Assembly (NCBI GenBank): GCA_040221175.1
Contig: JAVJVK010000019.1
Location: forward strand, 434,001-498,000
Length of the DNA stretch: 64,000 nucleotides
Origin: Phycisphaerales bacterium
GTDB lineage: Bacteria > Planctomycetota > Phycisphaerae > Phycisphaerales > UBA1924
Direction: 5' to 3'
The notes beneath the pieces were generated by a model. That model did no database searches. It had not been told where the DNA came from and saw only the letters and a program-made list of their open reading frames with translations. Below, piece after piece: positions 42,020 through 51,268 of the stretch; within the stretch, counting starts at the first letter, position 1, and the number at the start of each line of letters is the position of its first letter. Both the position numbers and the translations under genes were made by a program.

Positions 42020-42943
42020 TTACTCGCAGCCGGCGTCGAAGGCGTTCTGGAAGCAGAGGAAGTCGAAGAGCGTCAGGCTGCCGTCGGCATCGCAATCAGC
42101 GGCGCTGTCGCCTGCGTCGAACGCGTTCTGGAAGGCAAGGAAGTCGAAGATGGTCAGTTCGCCATCGCCATCGAAGTCGGCGTAGCAGTCTGCCTCGGTC
42201 AGGGTGAACGAGATGCTGCGGAACGTGGGGCTCGAGAAGGCAAGGCTGGCCGAACCGGTGCCCTGATCGATGGTGAAGACGCCGCCGCCCTGCTCGCGAG
42301 CGCCGAACAGGGCGCCGTCGGCGTTGAAGGTGAGGTCGTTGAACCAGTTGCGGGTGCCCGGGAAGGCGTTGCCGACGAACGTGGCGGCCCCGGTATCGAG
42401 GTCGATCATGAAGATCGAGCAGTCGCCGATGTCGCTGCCCCATGCCTGGCCGTCGGCATCGATGGCAAAGCCGGTGAGCTGATCGAGGTTGGGCCCGGTG
42501 ATGTTGCCAACCAGCGTCACGGCGCCGGTCGAGCGATCGGTGGTGTAGAGGGCATTGTCGCGAGCGGAGTAGAGCGTATCGGTGGTTGCGTCGTAGGCCA
42601 CCGAGCGGAAGTTCCAGTTCTCGCCGGTGTCACCGACGACGACGCCGGCCGCCGTATCCACGTCCAGGTTGAACAACCGGTCGCTCAGGCCGTCATTGAA
42701 GCCATCGATCATGTACAGGTTGCCGTCGGCATCGAACGCCATGCCGCTGAAGATCGCCTCGGCGCCCGTCGCGAAGGCCGAGCTCAGCTCGCCGCCGGTC
42801 ACCGGATCGAGCTCCATCAGGATCGGCGAGGTGGGATTGCGCAGCGCGTAGAGCTGCTCCTGGGCATGCACAAAGGATGTTGCGGCGAGGCCCAGCGTAA
42901 TCGATGCGAGAAGAACGTGCTGCCGACGTGAATTCGTGTTCAT
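42020..42943 (-). CDS. Secreted beta-propeller-like protein with two dockerin-like repeats
   Basis: A 307-residue exported protein. After a signal peptide (ending F-V-H-A-Q) come repeated strands with G-x-A-F-D-A-D-G-N-L-Y, S-V-A-Y-D-A-T-T-D-T-L-Y and G-F-A-I-D-A-D-G-Q-A-W, suggesting a propeller. The C-terminal about 55 residues hold two EF-hand-like units, D-F-D-G-D-G-E-L-T-I-F-D-F-L-A-F-Q-N-A-F and D-C-D-A-D-G-S-L-T-L-F-D-F-L, calcium-binding modules frequent at the ends of planctomycete secreted proteins. Their anchor partner is not known from this window. GGGAG lies 8 nt before the ATG. Confidence 0.83.
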   Translation of the reverse strand: MNTNSRRQHVLLASITLGLAATSFVHAQEQLYALRNPTSPILMELDPVTGGELSSAFATGAEAIFSGMAFDADGNLYMIDGFNDGLSDRLFNLDVDTAAGVVVGDTGENWNFRSVAYDATTDTLYSARDNALYTTDRSTGAVTLVGNITGPNLDQLTGFAIDADGQAWGSDIGDCSIFMIDLDTGAATFVGNAFPGTRNWFNDLTFNADGALFGAREQGGGVFTIDQGTGSASLAFSSPTFRSISFTLTEADCYADFDGDGELTIFDFLAFQNAFDAGDSAADCDADGSLTLFDFLCFQNAFDAGCE

Positions 42944-43121
42944 GAATCAACTCCCAATTCGCTCCGCCGTCGGGACTCGTTTGCCCTGACAGCCTCCAAG
43001 AAAGGAGCCGTCGCGCCGCCCCTGTTGGGGCCCCCACGCCGGACTCCATCGCGGCTCCGTCGGGCGGCGTACGAGACCGACGCCCTTATCGTTACGGGCA
43101 ACCGGGACGGGCTTCGCTCTG

Positions 43122-43127
43122 TACAAT
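43122..43127 (+). promoter_or_regulatory. Candidate -10 element upstream of the 43135 gene
   Basis: TACAAT ends 7 nt before ATG 43135 and overlaps the alternative ATG 43126. If used, transcription would begin close to 43135 and exclude the upstream start. Confidence 0.4.
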
Positions 43128-43134
43128 GTCGCTC

Positions 43135-44826
43135 ATGCCCCGATGGACCTCGCTGGTCAACTCGTGCCTCCTGACCGTCGTTGCGACGGTACACGTTGGT
43201 TGCGCCCACCGAGCCACCAGGCCGGTGTTCGTCGAGTCGCCCCTGCCCCTGATTGCCGGCGGGGCTCTGGTCACACCCATCCAGATGGGTGGTGCCGCTT
43301 GGGATCGGCCTCAGGACGACGCGCCCGGCCCCATTTTGCTGGGCGACGGTCAACGCATCGAGACCAGCGTTCGGCGCTATGGCTACCAGCAAGGTGGCGC
43401 TGGCGAGCATGGCTGGCTCGGCCCGAGCGGGCAGTGGCGAGCCATGGTCCGTCCAAGTGAAGACTCGACGACGCTGCTCTTTGCGCGTGTACCCGAGAGC
43501 GGCCTTGGGCAATCGGCGTGGATGGATGGGCGTCGGATTCCCGCGTTCTGGCTGCTGCCGGACATGCAAGGCGATAATGGCCGGCAACCCAAGCCGACCG
43601 GGCCAGTGATATCTCGTGATCAAGCCATAGACCTGCTCGAAGGAGAACTGACGGACCCGACCATCAGGTGGCGGGCCGAATTGGCACTCGACCGCCTGGG
43701 ATATGAACCGCCACCAAGCGATTGGCAGGATGACGTACTGCATGGATGGGCAGAGCAGTCGGCGGATCGCTGGCGGGCGGGGATTCAGAGGTTGCATGAG
43801 ATCGAACCGCTGGTAGCTTCGCGCCTTACGGATGCGCTGACGAGATGGCTGGTGGCAGGCGACATCGCCCTACCCGTTTGGCCGACGGATGTTCAGGGCA
43901 TCAACGATCTCGTACTGACAATCCTGCGACCCGGTGCAAGCGACGAGAGCGTGATCCGGGCCGTGCAGGCATTTCTTGACAGGCAGCCGCAGTGGCTTGC
44001 CTGGGTCGCCAATGACGCGGGCGGCGTGGTGGGCGGCGCGATCGCCGTGGTCAATCTGTCTTGGGCGCCCGCGTTGCTCTCGACGCGACCACCGATGGGC
44101 CGATGGGAGGCCTATGGCATGCTTGAGCCGGGAGAGATGGCCCTGGTGCCGGCCCCCCCACGTCCGGGCGTCGGCTCAGAACCATCGGTCTGGGAGGTTC
44201 GGCTGGGTGGGCGGACACGTTCGATTGAACTGACGACCAATGCTCTCGACTTGACGCCACCGGGGCTACCCATTGGTCCCTTCTGGCGGGATTGGACGCT
44301 CGATGGCCTGGTCTCGCAGACCGCGCAGGCCACTTCTCCCGGACAGAATGGATGGATTGGCGGACTGTTGCAGCGAGACACGAGGTTTAACGCCCCCGCT
44401 TCTTCCGAGAATGGTTGGGTGCTGTACATGGAAATCCGTCGGCCGCCGTGCGAACTGCCGGCGCCGGGGGCGCCCGCCCCGCAGCTCGATGCCGTACGCC
44501 TGGCATTCGGTCCGAGCGATCGACCGCGCGCGGAGGTCATCGTTCGCTGCTCGGGCCTGACGACCTTCGAGCGCGGCGCACCGGCAAACGGCGCAATTCT
44601 CTCTACGGATGGCGATCGGTGGGCATTCACGCTGCCGATCGATCGAGCATGGCTTGAGCCAGACGGCACCATCCTCTTCGGCGCGCAGTTCCTGCCCCAT
44701 GATGGTCCGCGTGCAACGTGGCCTCGTCCGGTACTGCCAGGCCAGGAAACCATCGGACGGGTTCGGCTTGACCCATCGGCCTGGGACCTTCGCATCGGCC
44801 CGGTCGAAGCGGCCGCTGCGCCCTAG
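43135..44826 (+). CDS. Exported protein of unknown function
   Basis: A 563-residue protein. The N-terminus R-W-T-S-L-V-N-S is followed by a hydrophobic core ending V-H-V-G-C-A, which may be a lipoprotein signal with an unusual -3 residue. The rest has no membrane segment and is rich in Trp, Pro and beta-like segments; I recognise no family. ATG 43135 is preferred over 43126 because a TACAAT element ends 7 nt before it. It lies between the dockerin-type gene (divergent) and the sensor kinase operon (convergent, stops overlap by 3-4 bases), giving no clear functional link. Confidence 0.7.
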   Translation: MPRWTSLVNSCLLTVVATVHVGCAHRATRPVFVESPLPLIAGGALVTPIQMGGAAWDRPQDDAPGPILLGDGQRIETSVRRYGYQQGGAGEHGWLGPSGQWRAMVRPSEDSTTLLFARVPESGLGQSAWMDGRRIPAFWLLPDMQGDNGRQPKPTGPVISRDQAIDLLEGELTDPTIRWRAELALDRLGYEPPPSDWQDDVLHGWAEQSADRWRAGIQRLHEIEPLVASRLTDALTRWLVAGDIALPVWPTDVQGINDLVLTILRPGASDESVIRAVQAFLDRQPQWLAWVANDAGGVVGGAIAVVNLSWAPALLSTRPPMGRWEAYGMLEPGEMALVPAPPRPGVGSEPSVWEVRLGGRTRSIELTTNALDLTPPGLPIGPFWRDWTLDGLVSQTAQATSPGQNGWIGGLLQRDTRFNAPASSENGWVLYMEIRRPPCELPAPGAPAPQLDAVRLAFGPSDRPRAEVIVRCSGLTTFERGAPANGAILSTDGDRWAFTLPIDRAWLEPDGTILFGAQFLPHDGPRATWPRPVLPGQETIGRVRLDPSAWDLRIGPVEAAAAP

Positions 44827-46604
44827 CGAACCAACGGCAGGCGGATGGTGAAGCTTGCGCCCGGCGATACGTCATCGAGTTCGAGCGAGCCGCCGAGTTG
44901 GCGTGCAAGGCCTCGCGCGAGCGCCAAGCCAAGCCCCAAGCCGTTCTGCCGTAGTTCATCGCGAGGAGCGCGGTGAAAGGCTTCGAATATCCGGCGATGC
45001 TCGCGATCGGGGATGCCCGGGCCCCAATCCCGCACGGTCAGCAACACCATGCCATCGCGCTCATGAGCGGTGATCCGCACGACTGGCTGCTCGTGCGGGT
45101 GCGCATACTTGCAGGCATTTTCGACCAGGTTCTCGAGGATCCTGACCGCCGCGTCGCCATCGGCATCAATTCGGCGATCGGCTACATCTGGATTCACTTC
45201 CGAATGGATCGTCAGGCCGGCTTGCTCGAAGGCCGGGGCGTGCTCGGCGAGCACGCGGTCAACGAGGTCGCCGACGGTGCGTTGCTCAGATTCGACGTCG
45301 CCGCTGGGTCGGCCGAGGCGCGCGTAGGCCAGCACGTTCTCGATAATGCGGGCGAGGCGCGCCGATTCTTCTTGAAGCGTTCCCACGAATCGCTCGCGTC
45401 GGGTCGCATCCTGTGCCGCTTCGCTGGCCAGTAGGTCTGCGTACAGGCGGACGCTGGTCATGGGCGTTCGCAGTTCATGGGTGACGGCCGAGACGAATCG
45501 ACCTCGGCGTTCGGCCAAGCTAGTCGCCAATCGCAGCACGATACCGATGGCGATGACCGCCAGCAGGGCGGCCGTCCAAGTCAATACGAGCACGACACCG
45601 AGCGGCGATGCCAGTTCACCCAGGACGCCTTCGGCCGCAGGTAGTTCGATAACGGCTGGAATGACCGCGAGCGACCGTGAAGCGCTTGCGCCGGGCCGGA
45701 TCGTGGCGCCGGGGGCCAGATCCGCGACCTGGGCGAGCAGCCAGTGTTGTAAGGACGGCCAGTCAAGCCAGACGCCCTGTGTCAGGCGCGTGTCACCGAT
45801 CTGGACGTCGCGCATCAGCACGAGTTCTTCTCCGGCCAGCCATGTTGCCGACAGGGGACCAAGGACAACTTCTGGTTGAAGGCTCGCCGTCTTGGTGTCC
45901 GGTGCGCGGCGTGCCCTGGCCGCCGGAATGCGCGCATTCTCTTCGGATTCGGGCTGGACGCCCATTTCGGGCATTGACTCGACCTGATCGGCTACGTCGA
46001 GTTCCGGAGTTTGGGTTTGCCGCTGGGGGCTTACCGCGAGTTGTGCCGCCGCGGCGGTTTCCTGGCGGGCGAATCGATCTGCATCGATGGGCGATTCCGG
46101 CGGCGCACTCAACGTTACGCCGGCGTCGCGACGTGGCACGAGCAGTTCGGCCAGCATCAATCGAAGCGCCTCGGCGGCGATGACATCGTCGGCGGCTACA
46201 TATTCCGATTCTGCCAGGTCCCGCAGATTGCCATCGGGGGCCTGCGGGCTCGTGACGCGGCCATCCGGACCGATCTCGAAGTGCAGCCGTACGAAGGGCG
46301 GCACGCGTGTCAGGAGCGGGCTTGGCACGAGTACTTCACCGGGCTCAACGGGGCCGAGCATCCTGCTGTATGCCCGCTCGGCGGGGTGGAAGGGACGGTA
46401 ATGGAAGTATGGGCGGGCGCTTTCGGCCGCGAGCACGGCCGTCAGCGCGCTGTCCATGCGCCAGAGTGCCAGGCGGATGGCTTCGTCCTGGCGACGCTGG
46501 CGCTGGAGGTCCAGGGCCTTGTATCCCGCGTACCCCAGCCCCTCGAGGACGGCAAGCGCACAGACTGCGTAGATGACCCACGGAATGAGCTTCTTCGTAC
46601 GCAC
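44823..46604 (-). CDS. Sensor histidine kinase, partner of the adjacent regulator
   Basis: A 593-residue two-pass membrane kinase. Helix one is at about 8-28; a large periplasmic domain (about 30-325) follows, then a second helix (about 330-355). The kinase core has F-V-S-A-V-T-H-E-L-R-T-P-M-T-S (His near residue 370), N-L-V-E-N-A-C-K-Y, D-W-G-P-G-I and G-L-G-L-G-L-A. The GTG start directly follows the TAG of the response regulator gene with no gap, so both are made together. The periplasmic domain is of no type I recognise; because the first gene of this operon encodes a secreted vWA protein, that protein may be a target or ligand (inference). Confidence 0.88.
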   Translation of the reverse strand: MRTKKLIPWVIYAVCALAVLEGLGYAGYKALDLQRQRRQDEAIRLALWRMDSALTAVLAAESARPYFHYRPFHPAERAYSRMLGPVEPGEVLVPSPLLTRVPPFVRLHFEIGPDGRVTSPQAPDGNLRDLAESEYVAADDVIAAEALRLMLAELLVPRRDAGVTLSAPPESPIDADRFARQETAAAAQLAVSPQRQTQTPELDVADQVESMPEMGVQPESEENARIPAARARRAPDTKTASLQPEVVLGPLSATWLAGEELVLMRDVQIGDTRLTQGVWLDWPSLQHWLLAQVADLAPGATIRPGASASRSLAVIPAVIELPAAEGVLGELASPLGVVLVLTWTAALLAVIAIGIVLRLATSLAERRGRFVSAVTHELRTPMTSVRLYADLLASEAAQDATRRERFVGTLQEESARLARIIENVLAYARLGRPSGDVESEQRTVGDLVDRVLAEHAPAFEQAGLTIHSEVNPDVADRRIDADGDAAVRILENLVENACKYAHPHEQPVVRITAHERDGMVLLTVRDWGPGIPDREHRRIFEAFHRAPRDELRQNGLGLGLALARGLARQLGGSLELDDVSPGASFTIRLPLVR

Positions 46605-47324
46605 CTAGCCGGCAGCCTCCCCGGCCACGATCGCTTCGGCCAGCATGTATCCCTTGCCACGGACGGTAACGATCACGCTTGGGTTCGTCGGGTCGTCACC
46701 GAGTTGCTCACGCAAGCGAGCCACGGCCATGTCGACGGTTCGGGTGCGCACGCCGCGGGGGTCGAGCCCCCAGACGCGGCTGAGCAGTTCGTCACGAGAA
46801 ATGGCCCTGCCCGGGCTACCAGCGAGATAGCCCAGCAGCGCCGCCTCTTTCTCGGTGATCTGGATGGCTCGTTGGCCATCGCGCACGATCTCCCGCCGAG
46901 CAAGATTGATGGTCAGTCCGTCGAGCCGGATGGATGCGACGGTTGTTGGGCGCTCGGGGCTGCGGCGCAGCACCGCCTCGATGCGCGCGACGAGTTCTTC
47001 GGTGCCGAATGGCTTGACGACATAGTCATCGGCCCCGCCCCGCAGTCCCTTGACGCGTTCGTCGCCCTCGCCGCGTGCGGTCAGGAAGATGACCGGCATG
47101 CCGGGGCGAGCGCGACGCAGCTCGGCGAGCACCTCGTGCCCGTCCATCTTTGGCATGCGCACGTCGAGCAGGATCAGGTCGAAGACCTCACCCAGAGCGC
47201 GGGAGAGGCCCTCCTGGCCGTCGCTGGCAGCTTCTGATGCGTAGCCAAACGCGTCAAGTGCGTCGGCCACGGCCCTGCGCACGCCGGCGTCGTCCTCGAC
47301 GATCAGCACCCGCGCCCGGGCCAT
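46605..47324 (-). CDS. OmpR-family response regulator
   Basis: A 239-residue regulator. The receiver domain has E-D-D at 10-12, the phosphoacceptor Asp54 in L-I-L-L-D-V-R-M-P-K-M-D-G and K in Y-V-V-K-P-F-G. The C-terminal winged helix (about 130-235) shows I-T-E-K-E-A-A-L-L and R-T-V-D-M-A-V-A-R-L-R. It presumably controls genes in response to the kinase encoded next. The ATG shares one base with the stop of the vWA gene (TGATG), coupling translation. Confidence 0.92.
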   Translation of the reverse strand: MARARVLIVEDDAGVRRAVADALDAFGYASEAASDGQEGLSRALGEVFDLILLDVRMPKMDGHEVLAELRRARPGMPVIFLTARGEGDERVKGLRGGADDYVVKPFGTEELVARIEAVLRRSPERPTTVASIRLDGLTINLARREIVRDGQRAIQITEKEAALLGYLAGSPGRAISRDELLSRVWGLDPRGVRTRTVDMAVARLREQLGDDPTNPSVIVTVRGKGYMLAEAIVAGEAAG

Positions 47325-49714
47325 CAGGGCGCCTCGGCCTGTGGAGCCTGGACGAGGATGACCTTGCCGCCGCGCTTGAGCAGCACGTCGCGTCCAAGGG
47401 CGAGCACGCCCTGGCGGTTCTCCGAGGCCAGCTCGTCGGCCAGCTCGAAGTAGCGTTCGGTCGCAAACTCGACGGTCTCGTCCACGTCGGCATTGTTGGC
47501 CTCGACCGCCTCGAGCAGCGAGGAGTCGACCCACTGGCCGTTGCGGCTGAAGAGCGTTTGATCGCCCACCTGTCGCATGCCGGTGAGGATGATCTGCGCT
47601 CCACCTGCGGTCTGCATGCGGTTGGCCATGACGGCCTTGACCTGCATGTTTTGCTGGTTCACCGCGTCTTGCTGCACGGCGCCCATGCCGGTTCGCTCCT
47701 CTCGCGCAGACTCGAGGCTGTAAAGCACGCTCGTCTGCGCGGGTGCGGCCGGTCGGGCCGCGGACTCGCGCATCAGGCCGTCCAGCCGCGTGGCGCCCTC
47801 CATGTCTGCCGCCCCACCTCGAACGGCCATCTGGACGCCTACTTCCACGCCCGCCTCGATCGCCAGGAACGACGTGTACTCCGTCAGAATGCCCCAGCGA
47901 GTGCTCAGTGCCACGATCTCGGAGATCAGCTCATCGCTGACCTCGCCCTTGCCGTCGGCGCCGGCCTGCCGGACGGCGTCAACGAGTTGTGCGATGCGGC
48001 GCTGGGCCCAGAGGCGCGGCACGAAGGCGTGCTCGACGCTCGCGCGGCTGGGGTCAAAGATCATCTTGAAGGTACGCTCGCCCTGAGCGCCCTCGCCGGA
48101 GAGGGTGAACGACAGGTTCTCGCTTTCGTCGGTATAACGGCCCAGAACGATGAGCTGGTCGCCCTCGAAGATATCGGGCAGTTCGCCGGGCAACATGTCC
48201 TTCACGCTGGCGGACTTGCCGGGCTTGAGCTTCGGCGACGCGAGCACCGGACCGGTGAGGCGGCGGAACACCTGGCCTACCTTGGCCTCGACGCTCTCCT
48301 GCGGGAGTACGAACGTGGGCGCCCCGCGGGTCTCGCGGCTGACGGCGGTCAGCAGCGGCGCATTGACGTCGTAGCCCACGCCGAAGCCAAAGACGCGGCG
48401 GTCGTGCTTGTTGGCTTTGGCCACGGCATCGCGGATCGCACTTTCCTGCGTCACGCCCACCGTCGGCAGCCCGTCGGTCAGGAAGATGACCATGGGCAGC
48501 ACGCCCTCGGCCGGTTCGGTGCGCACCGCCGATAGCAGGGCGTCGTGGATGTTCGTACCGCCGACGGCGTTGATGTCCTTGATGAACGCGATGGCCTCGG
48601 CCTCGCTCTGGGTGGTCTTGGCGACGGCGGCATCGCCGAGGCGATCGATGGTGTCCGAGTAGGCGATGATGTTGAAGTACTCGCCCTCGTTCAGGCCGCT
48701 GATGACCTGCATGGCAGCCTCGCGGGCCTGCTGGATCTTTTCGCCGCGCATCGAGCCGCTCTTATCGATCACGAGCGTGACCTCACGCTTCACTGGCTCG
48801 CGGTCGCCGTCATCGGGCAAGGCGGGCGGGCCGGCGACGAGCATGAAGTAGCCCCCGCCGTCGGCATCGGGATACGCCACGAAGGAACTGGCCAGCATGC
48901 CGGCCTCGAGCGGCTCGCGCAGCCATCCCACGCGGAACGGGCCGGGGGTGCCGCTGAAGGCCTCGGGCGAGACCGAGACCTTCACGCTCGTGGCGCTGGG
49001 CGTCTCGGTGGCGATGTCGTGCGTGGGCGAGTAGACGGTCGCGATCGGCCGGGCGCTGTCGACATCCATTGCGAAGGACCACGGCGCGCCCTGGAGCATG
49101 AGCTCGGCCGAACGCGGCAGCACGTACTCGACCCGGTCGCCGTCGGCCTCGAGCGTGTGGTCGTAGGTCATGCTGACGGTTTGCTCGCCGTTGGCGGGCA
49201 CGGGAAAGACGCTTGAGCGCACCAGGCTGGTGCCGACGAATTCGAGCAACGCCGGGTCGCGCATCGAGGCGACGATTCGGTTGTAGATCTTGCGGGCCTC
49301 GTCGGCGGGCATGATCTTGGCGATGCCCTGCTCGCCCAGGCCTTCGAGCACGAACTGTCCGATGGCCGCGCCGTCGGGCACGGGCAGCAACACCTGGGCT
49401 TCGGCCTGGCTTCCGCCATGGTTGTGCAGCGTGATGCGGATGGTGGTGCTGGCGGCCTGGCCGGTGGCCTTTGCCGACACCTGCACGCTCTTGATCTCGA
49501 TCTGCGAGCGCGGCTCGCCCTGGATCCAGACCCGCCGTTGGGGCACGACGATGTTGACGCTCGGCCGGTCGACTACGTCGATCTGTTGGGCCGTTGCCAA
49601 GCCTGGCAAAGCCACCGTGGCGGCAAGGGCCAGTGCGAGGATGCCCGCGCGAGCGTACCGGGAGTTGTTCGAGGTGCGTGCGAGTGGCCGGAAACGCTTG
49701 GTATGCCTGGTCAT
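47324..49714 (-). CDS. Secreted VIT-vWA domain protein
   Basis: A 796-residue exported protein. After a long signal peptide (ending G-L-A-T-A-Q) lies a VIT domain (about 50-180; Y-N-R-I-V-A-S-M-R-D-P-A-L-L-E is typical). A von Willebrand A domain (about 320-500) has the MIDAS motif V-I-D-K-S-G-S-M and F-L-T-D-G-L-P-T. The C-terminal part (about 510-790) is uncharacterised and lacks an LPXTG-type or membrane anchor. This matches bacterial inter-alpha-trypsin-inhibitor heavy chain-like proteins, which bind ligands via metal. The Shine-Dalgarno site AGGAGGTGA is complete, implying high expression. It heads an operon with the two-component pair. Confidence 0.88.
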   Translation of the reverse strand: MTRHTKRFRPLARTSNNSRYARAGILALALAATVALPGLATAQQIDVVDRPSVNIVVPQRRVWIQGEPRSQIEIKSVQVSAKATGQAASTTIRITLHNHGGSQAEAQVLLPVPDGAAIGQFVLEGLGEQGIAKIMPADEARKIYNRIVASMRDPALLEFVGTSLVRSSVFPVPANGEQTVSMTYDHTLEADGDRVEYVLPRSAELMLQGAPWSFAMDVDSARPIATVYSPTHDIATETPSATSVKVSVSPEAFSGTPGPFRVGWLREPLEAGMLASSFVAYPDADGGGYFMLVAGPPALPDDGDREPVKREVTLVIDKSGSMRGEKIQQAREAAMQVISGLNEGEYFNIIAYSDTIDRLGDAAVAKTTQSEAEAIAFIKDINAVGGTNIHDALLSAVRTEPAEGVLPMVIFLTDGLPTVGVTQESAIRDAVAKANKHDRRVFGFGVGYDVNAPLLTAVSRETRGAPTFVLPQESVEAKVGQVFRRLTGPVLASPKLKPGKSASVKDMLPGELPDIFEGDQLIVLGRYTDESENLSFTLSGEGAQGERTFKMIFDPSRASVEHAFVPRLWAQRRIAQLVDAVRQAGADGKGEVSDELISEIVALSTRWGILTEYTSFLAIEAGVEVGVQMAVRGGAADMEGATRLDGLMRESAARPAAPAQTSVLYSLESAREERTGMGAVQQDAVNQQNMQVKAVMANRMQTAGGAQIILTGMRQVGDQTLFSRNGQWVDSSLLEAVEANNADVDETVEFATERYFELADELASENRQGVLALGRDVLLKRGGKVILVQAPQAEAP

Positions 49715-49717
49715 GGA

Positions 49718-49726
49718 TCACCTCCT
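49718..49726 (-). promoter_or_regulatory. Full-consensus ribosome binding site of the vWA gene
   Basis: On the minus strand AGGAGGTGA lies 3 nt before ATG 49714, a complete match to the 16S rRNA tail. It stands out in a region where many genes have no such site. Confidence 0.8.
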
Positions 49727-49819
49727 GGGCGGGCCAAGGGGAGGGAAATGAGGCCGGCCCGCACCCTAAGTGATACTTCCAGATCGGTCAGAAGTGCGTA
49801 ACAACGCCGTAACCGGTGG

Positions 49820-49852
49820 GCAAAAACGCCCTTGCGGCTCGTCAGGGGCGTT
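49820..49852 (-). terminator. Intrinsic terminator of lpxB
   Basis: On the minus strand, AACGCCC and GGGCGTT form a 7-bp stem 18 bp after the lpxB stop, with the last Ts of the stem running into TTTTTG. This is one of the few stem-plus-T-run terminators in the window. Confidence 0.6.
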
Positions 49853-49869
49853 GCGATCGAGCGCCGGGC

Positions 49870-51126
49870 TCAGGTTTCCCGGCGGGCGGCCTGCTCGAGG
49901 ATGGCGTCGGTGGCGGCCATGGACGCCTCCAGGCCGTCGAACCGACCGGCGATGTCCTTGAGGGCCTGGATCTGGTCGGCCATGGCCTGCGGGTCGGTCA
50001 GCAGCGTGCGGGCGGCCATGGCGATGGGCTCGGCTCCACCAAAGTGCGGGACGAGTTCGGGCACAACGTTGGTGCCGGCAATCAGGTTGGGCAGGGTGAA
50101 GTACCTCGTCGAGACGATCCAGCGCCCGATCAGGTTGTACAAGAACTCGTTGGACTTGTAGAACACGACCATGGGACGGGCCTGGCGGGCAATCTGGAGC
50201 GTCACGGTGCCACTGACCACGAGGGTTAGTTCGCTCCATCGCACCGCCGAGTCGGTATCGCCGGCGATGAAGCCCACGCCCTCGGGCACGCCGCCGTGGC
50301 GGTCGGCCAGGTTGCGCAGGCGCTGCTCGACGGCCTCGTTCACCGCGACGATCATGGCGACGGGCGCTCGACCGTCGCGCGTGCATTTCTCGCACGCGGC
50401 CAACTCTCGGAAGGCGCCCAGCAGGAGTGGCAGGTTCTTCTCGAGTTCGCTGGGCCTGCTGCCGGGGAACAACCCGATGCGCCATGGCCCCTTCGCTTCG
50501 CCTTGACCGAACTCGGGGAGTTCTTTCGCTCGCTCGAGCACGCGATGGGGATCCAATTCGTGGTCGAACAGCGGGTGGCCGATGAACCGCGCCGGCACGC
50601 CGCGGGTGGTAAACCAGCCCTCCTCGAAGGGCAGGAGGCAGAGTACCAGGTCGGTCAACCGACGCAGTTTGGCCACGCGCCAAGAACCCCAGGCCCAGAC
50701 CTGTGGGGCCACCAGGTGTACGACGCCCGTGCCGTTGGCCTTGGCCATGGCGGCGATGGGGAAGTTGGCCGCGGGCGAGTCGACCGGCACGTGCAGCACG
50801 GGCTTGTGGCTGGCCATCCACTTGCGGATGCGGGCGTTGATGCGTTTGTGCTCGCGGATCTTGGCCAGCCCGGGCATGCCCATGACGGCGTTCTCGCCGG
50901 TGCGTTCGATGACCACCGCCCCGGCGGCCTCCATCTTGGGCCCGCCCCAGGCGTAGACGGGCCGCTCTGGCTGCCGCTCGATGATCTCGGCGATGACCGG
51001 GGCGGCATGGTCGTCGCCGCTGGGCTCGAAGGCGGTGAAGAGGATCGGACGCTTGGCCGCGCCGTTTCGAGAGCCGCTCCGAGGGCTCTCGGAATGGCCG
51101 CTGGATGTCCGCTCGGGCAGGCTCAC
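49870..51126 (-). CDS. lpxB: Lipid-A-disaccharide synthase
   Basis: A 418-residue GT19 glycosyltransferase that joins UDP-diacylglucosamine and lipid X. Motifs in order: E-P-S-G-D, W-G-G-P-K-M-E-A-A-G, V-D-S-P-A-A-N-F, A-P-Q-V-W-A-W-G-S-W-R, P-F-E-E-G-W-F, F-I-G-H-P-L, L-F-P-G-S-R-P-S-E-L-E-K-N-L-P, V-S-G-T-V-T-L-Q-I-A and L-P-N-L-I-A-G. It indicates a lipid A-bearing outer membrane. A polar extension of about 25 residues precedes the domain, so the GTG start is tentative. No other lpx gene is nearby. Confidence 0.93.
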   Translation of the reverse strand: MSLPERTSSGHSESPRSGSRNGAAKRPILFTAFEPSGDDHAAPVIAEIIERQPERPVYAWGGPKMEAAGAVVIERTGENAVMGMPGLAKIREHKRINARIRKWMASHKPVLHVPVDSPAANFPIAAMAKANGTGVVHLVAPQVWAWGSWRVAKLRRLTDLVLCLLPFEEGWFTTRGVPARFIGHPLFDHELDPHRVLERAKELPEFGQGEAKGPWRIGLFPGSRPSELEKNLPLLLGAFRELAACEKCTRDGRAPVAMIVAVNEAVEQRLRNLADRHGGVPEGVGFIAGDTDSAVRWSELTLVVSGTVTLQIARQARPMVVFYKSNEFLYNLIGRWIVSTRYFTLPNLIAGTNVVPELVPHFGGAEPIAMAARTLLTDPQAMADQIQALKDIAGRFDGLEASMAATDAILEQAARRET

Positions 51127-51268
51127 GCACCAGTGAAGCGCGGGGAGCCGGGCCGGTCAACCGGTGGGGCCGAGACGGCCCGGAACCCTCTCACGCTGGC
51201 GGGAGGTTCGGCTGCGAGCAGTCAGGATGCGGCATCACGACCTGCCCCGCCACTACCATCTCGTGCTC

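Noticed and set aside
47324-49714. Sortase-target vWA protein (marine sortase A type)
   Set aside because: VIT and vWA domains fit, but the C-terminus has no LPXTG-like motif or membrane helix and no sortase gene is near.
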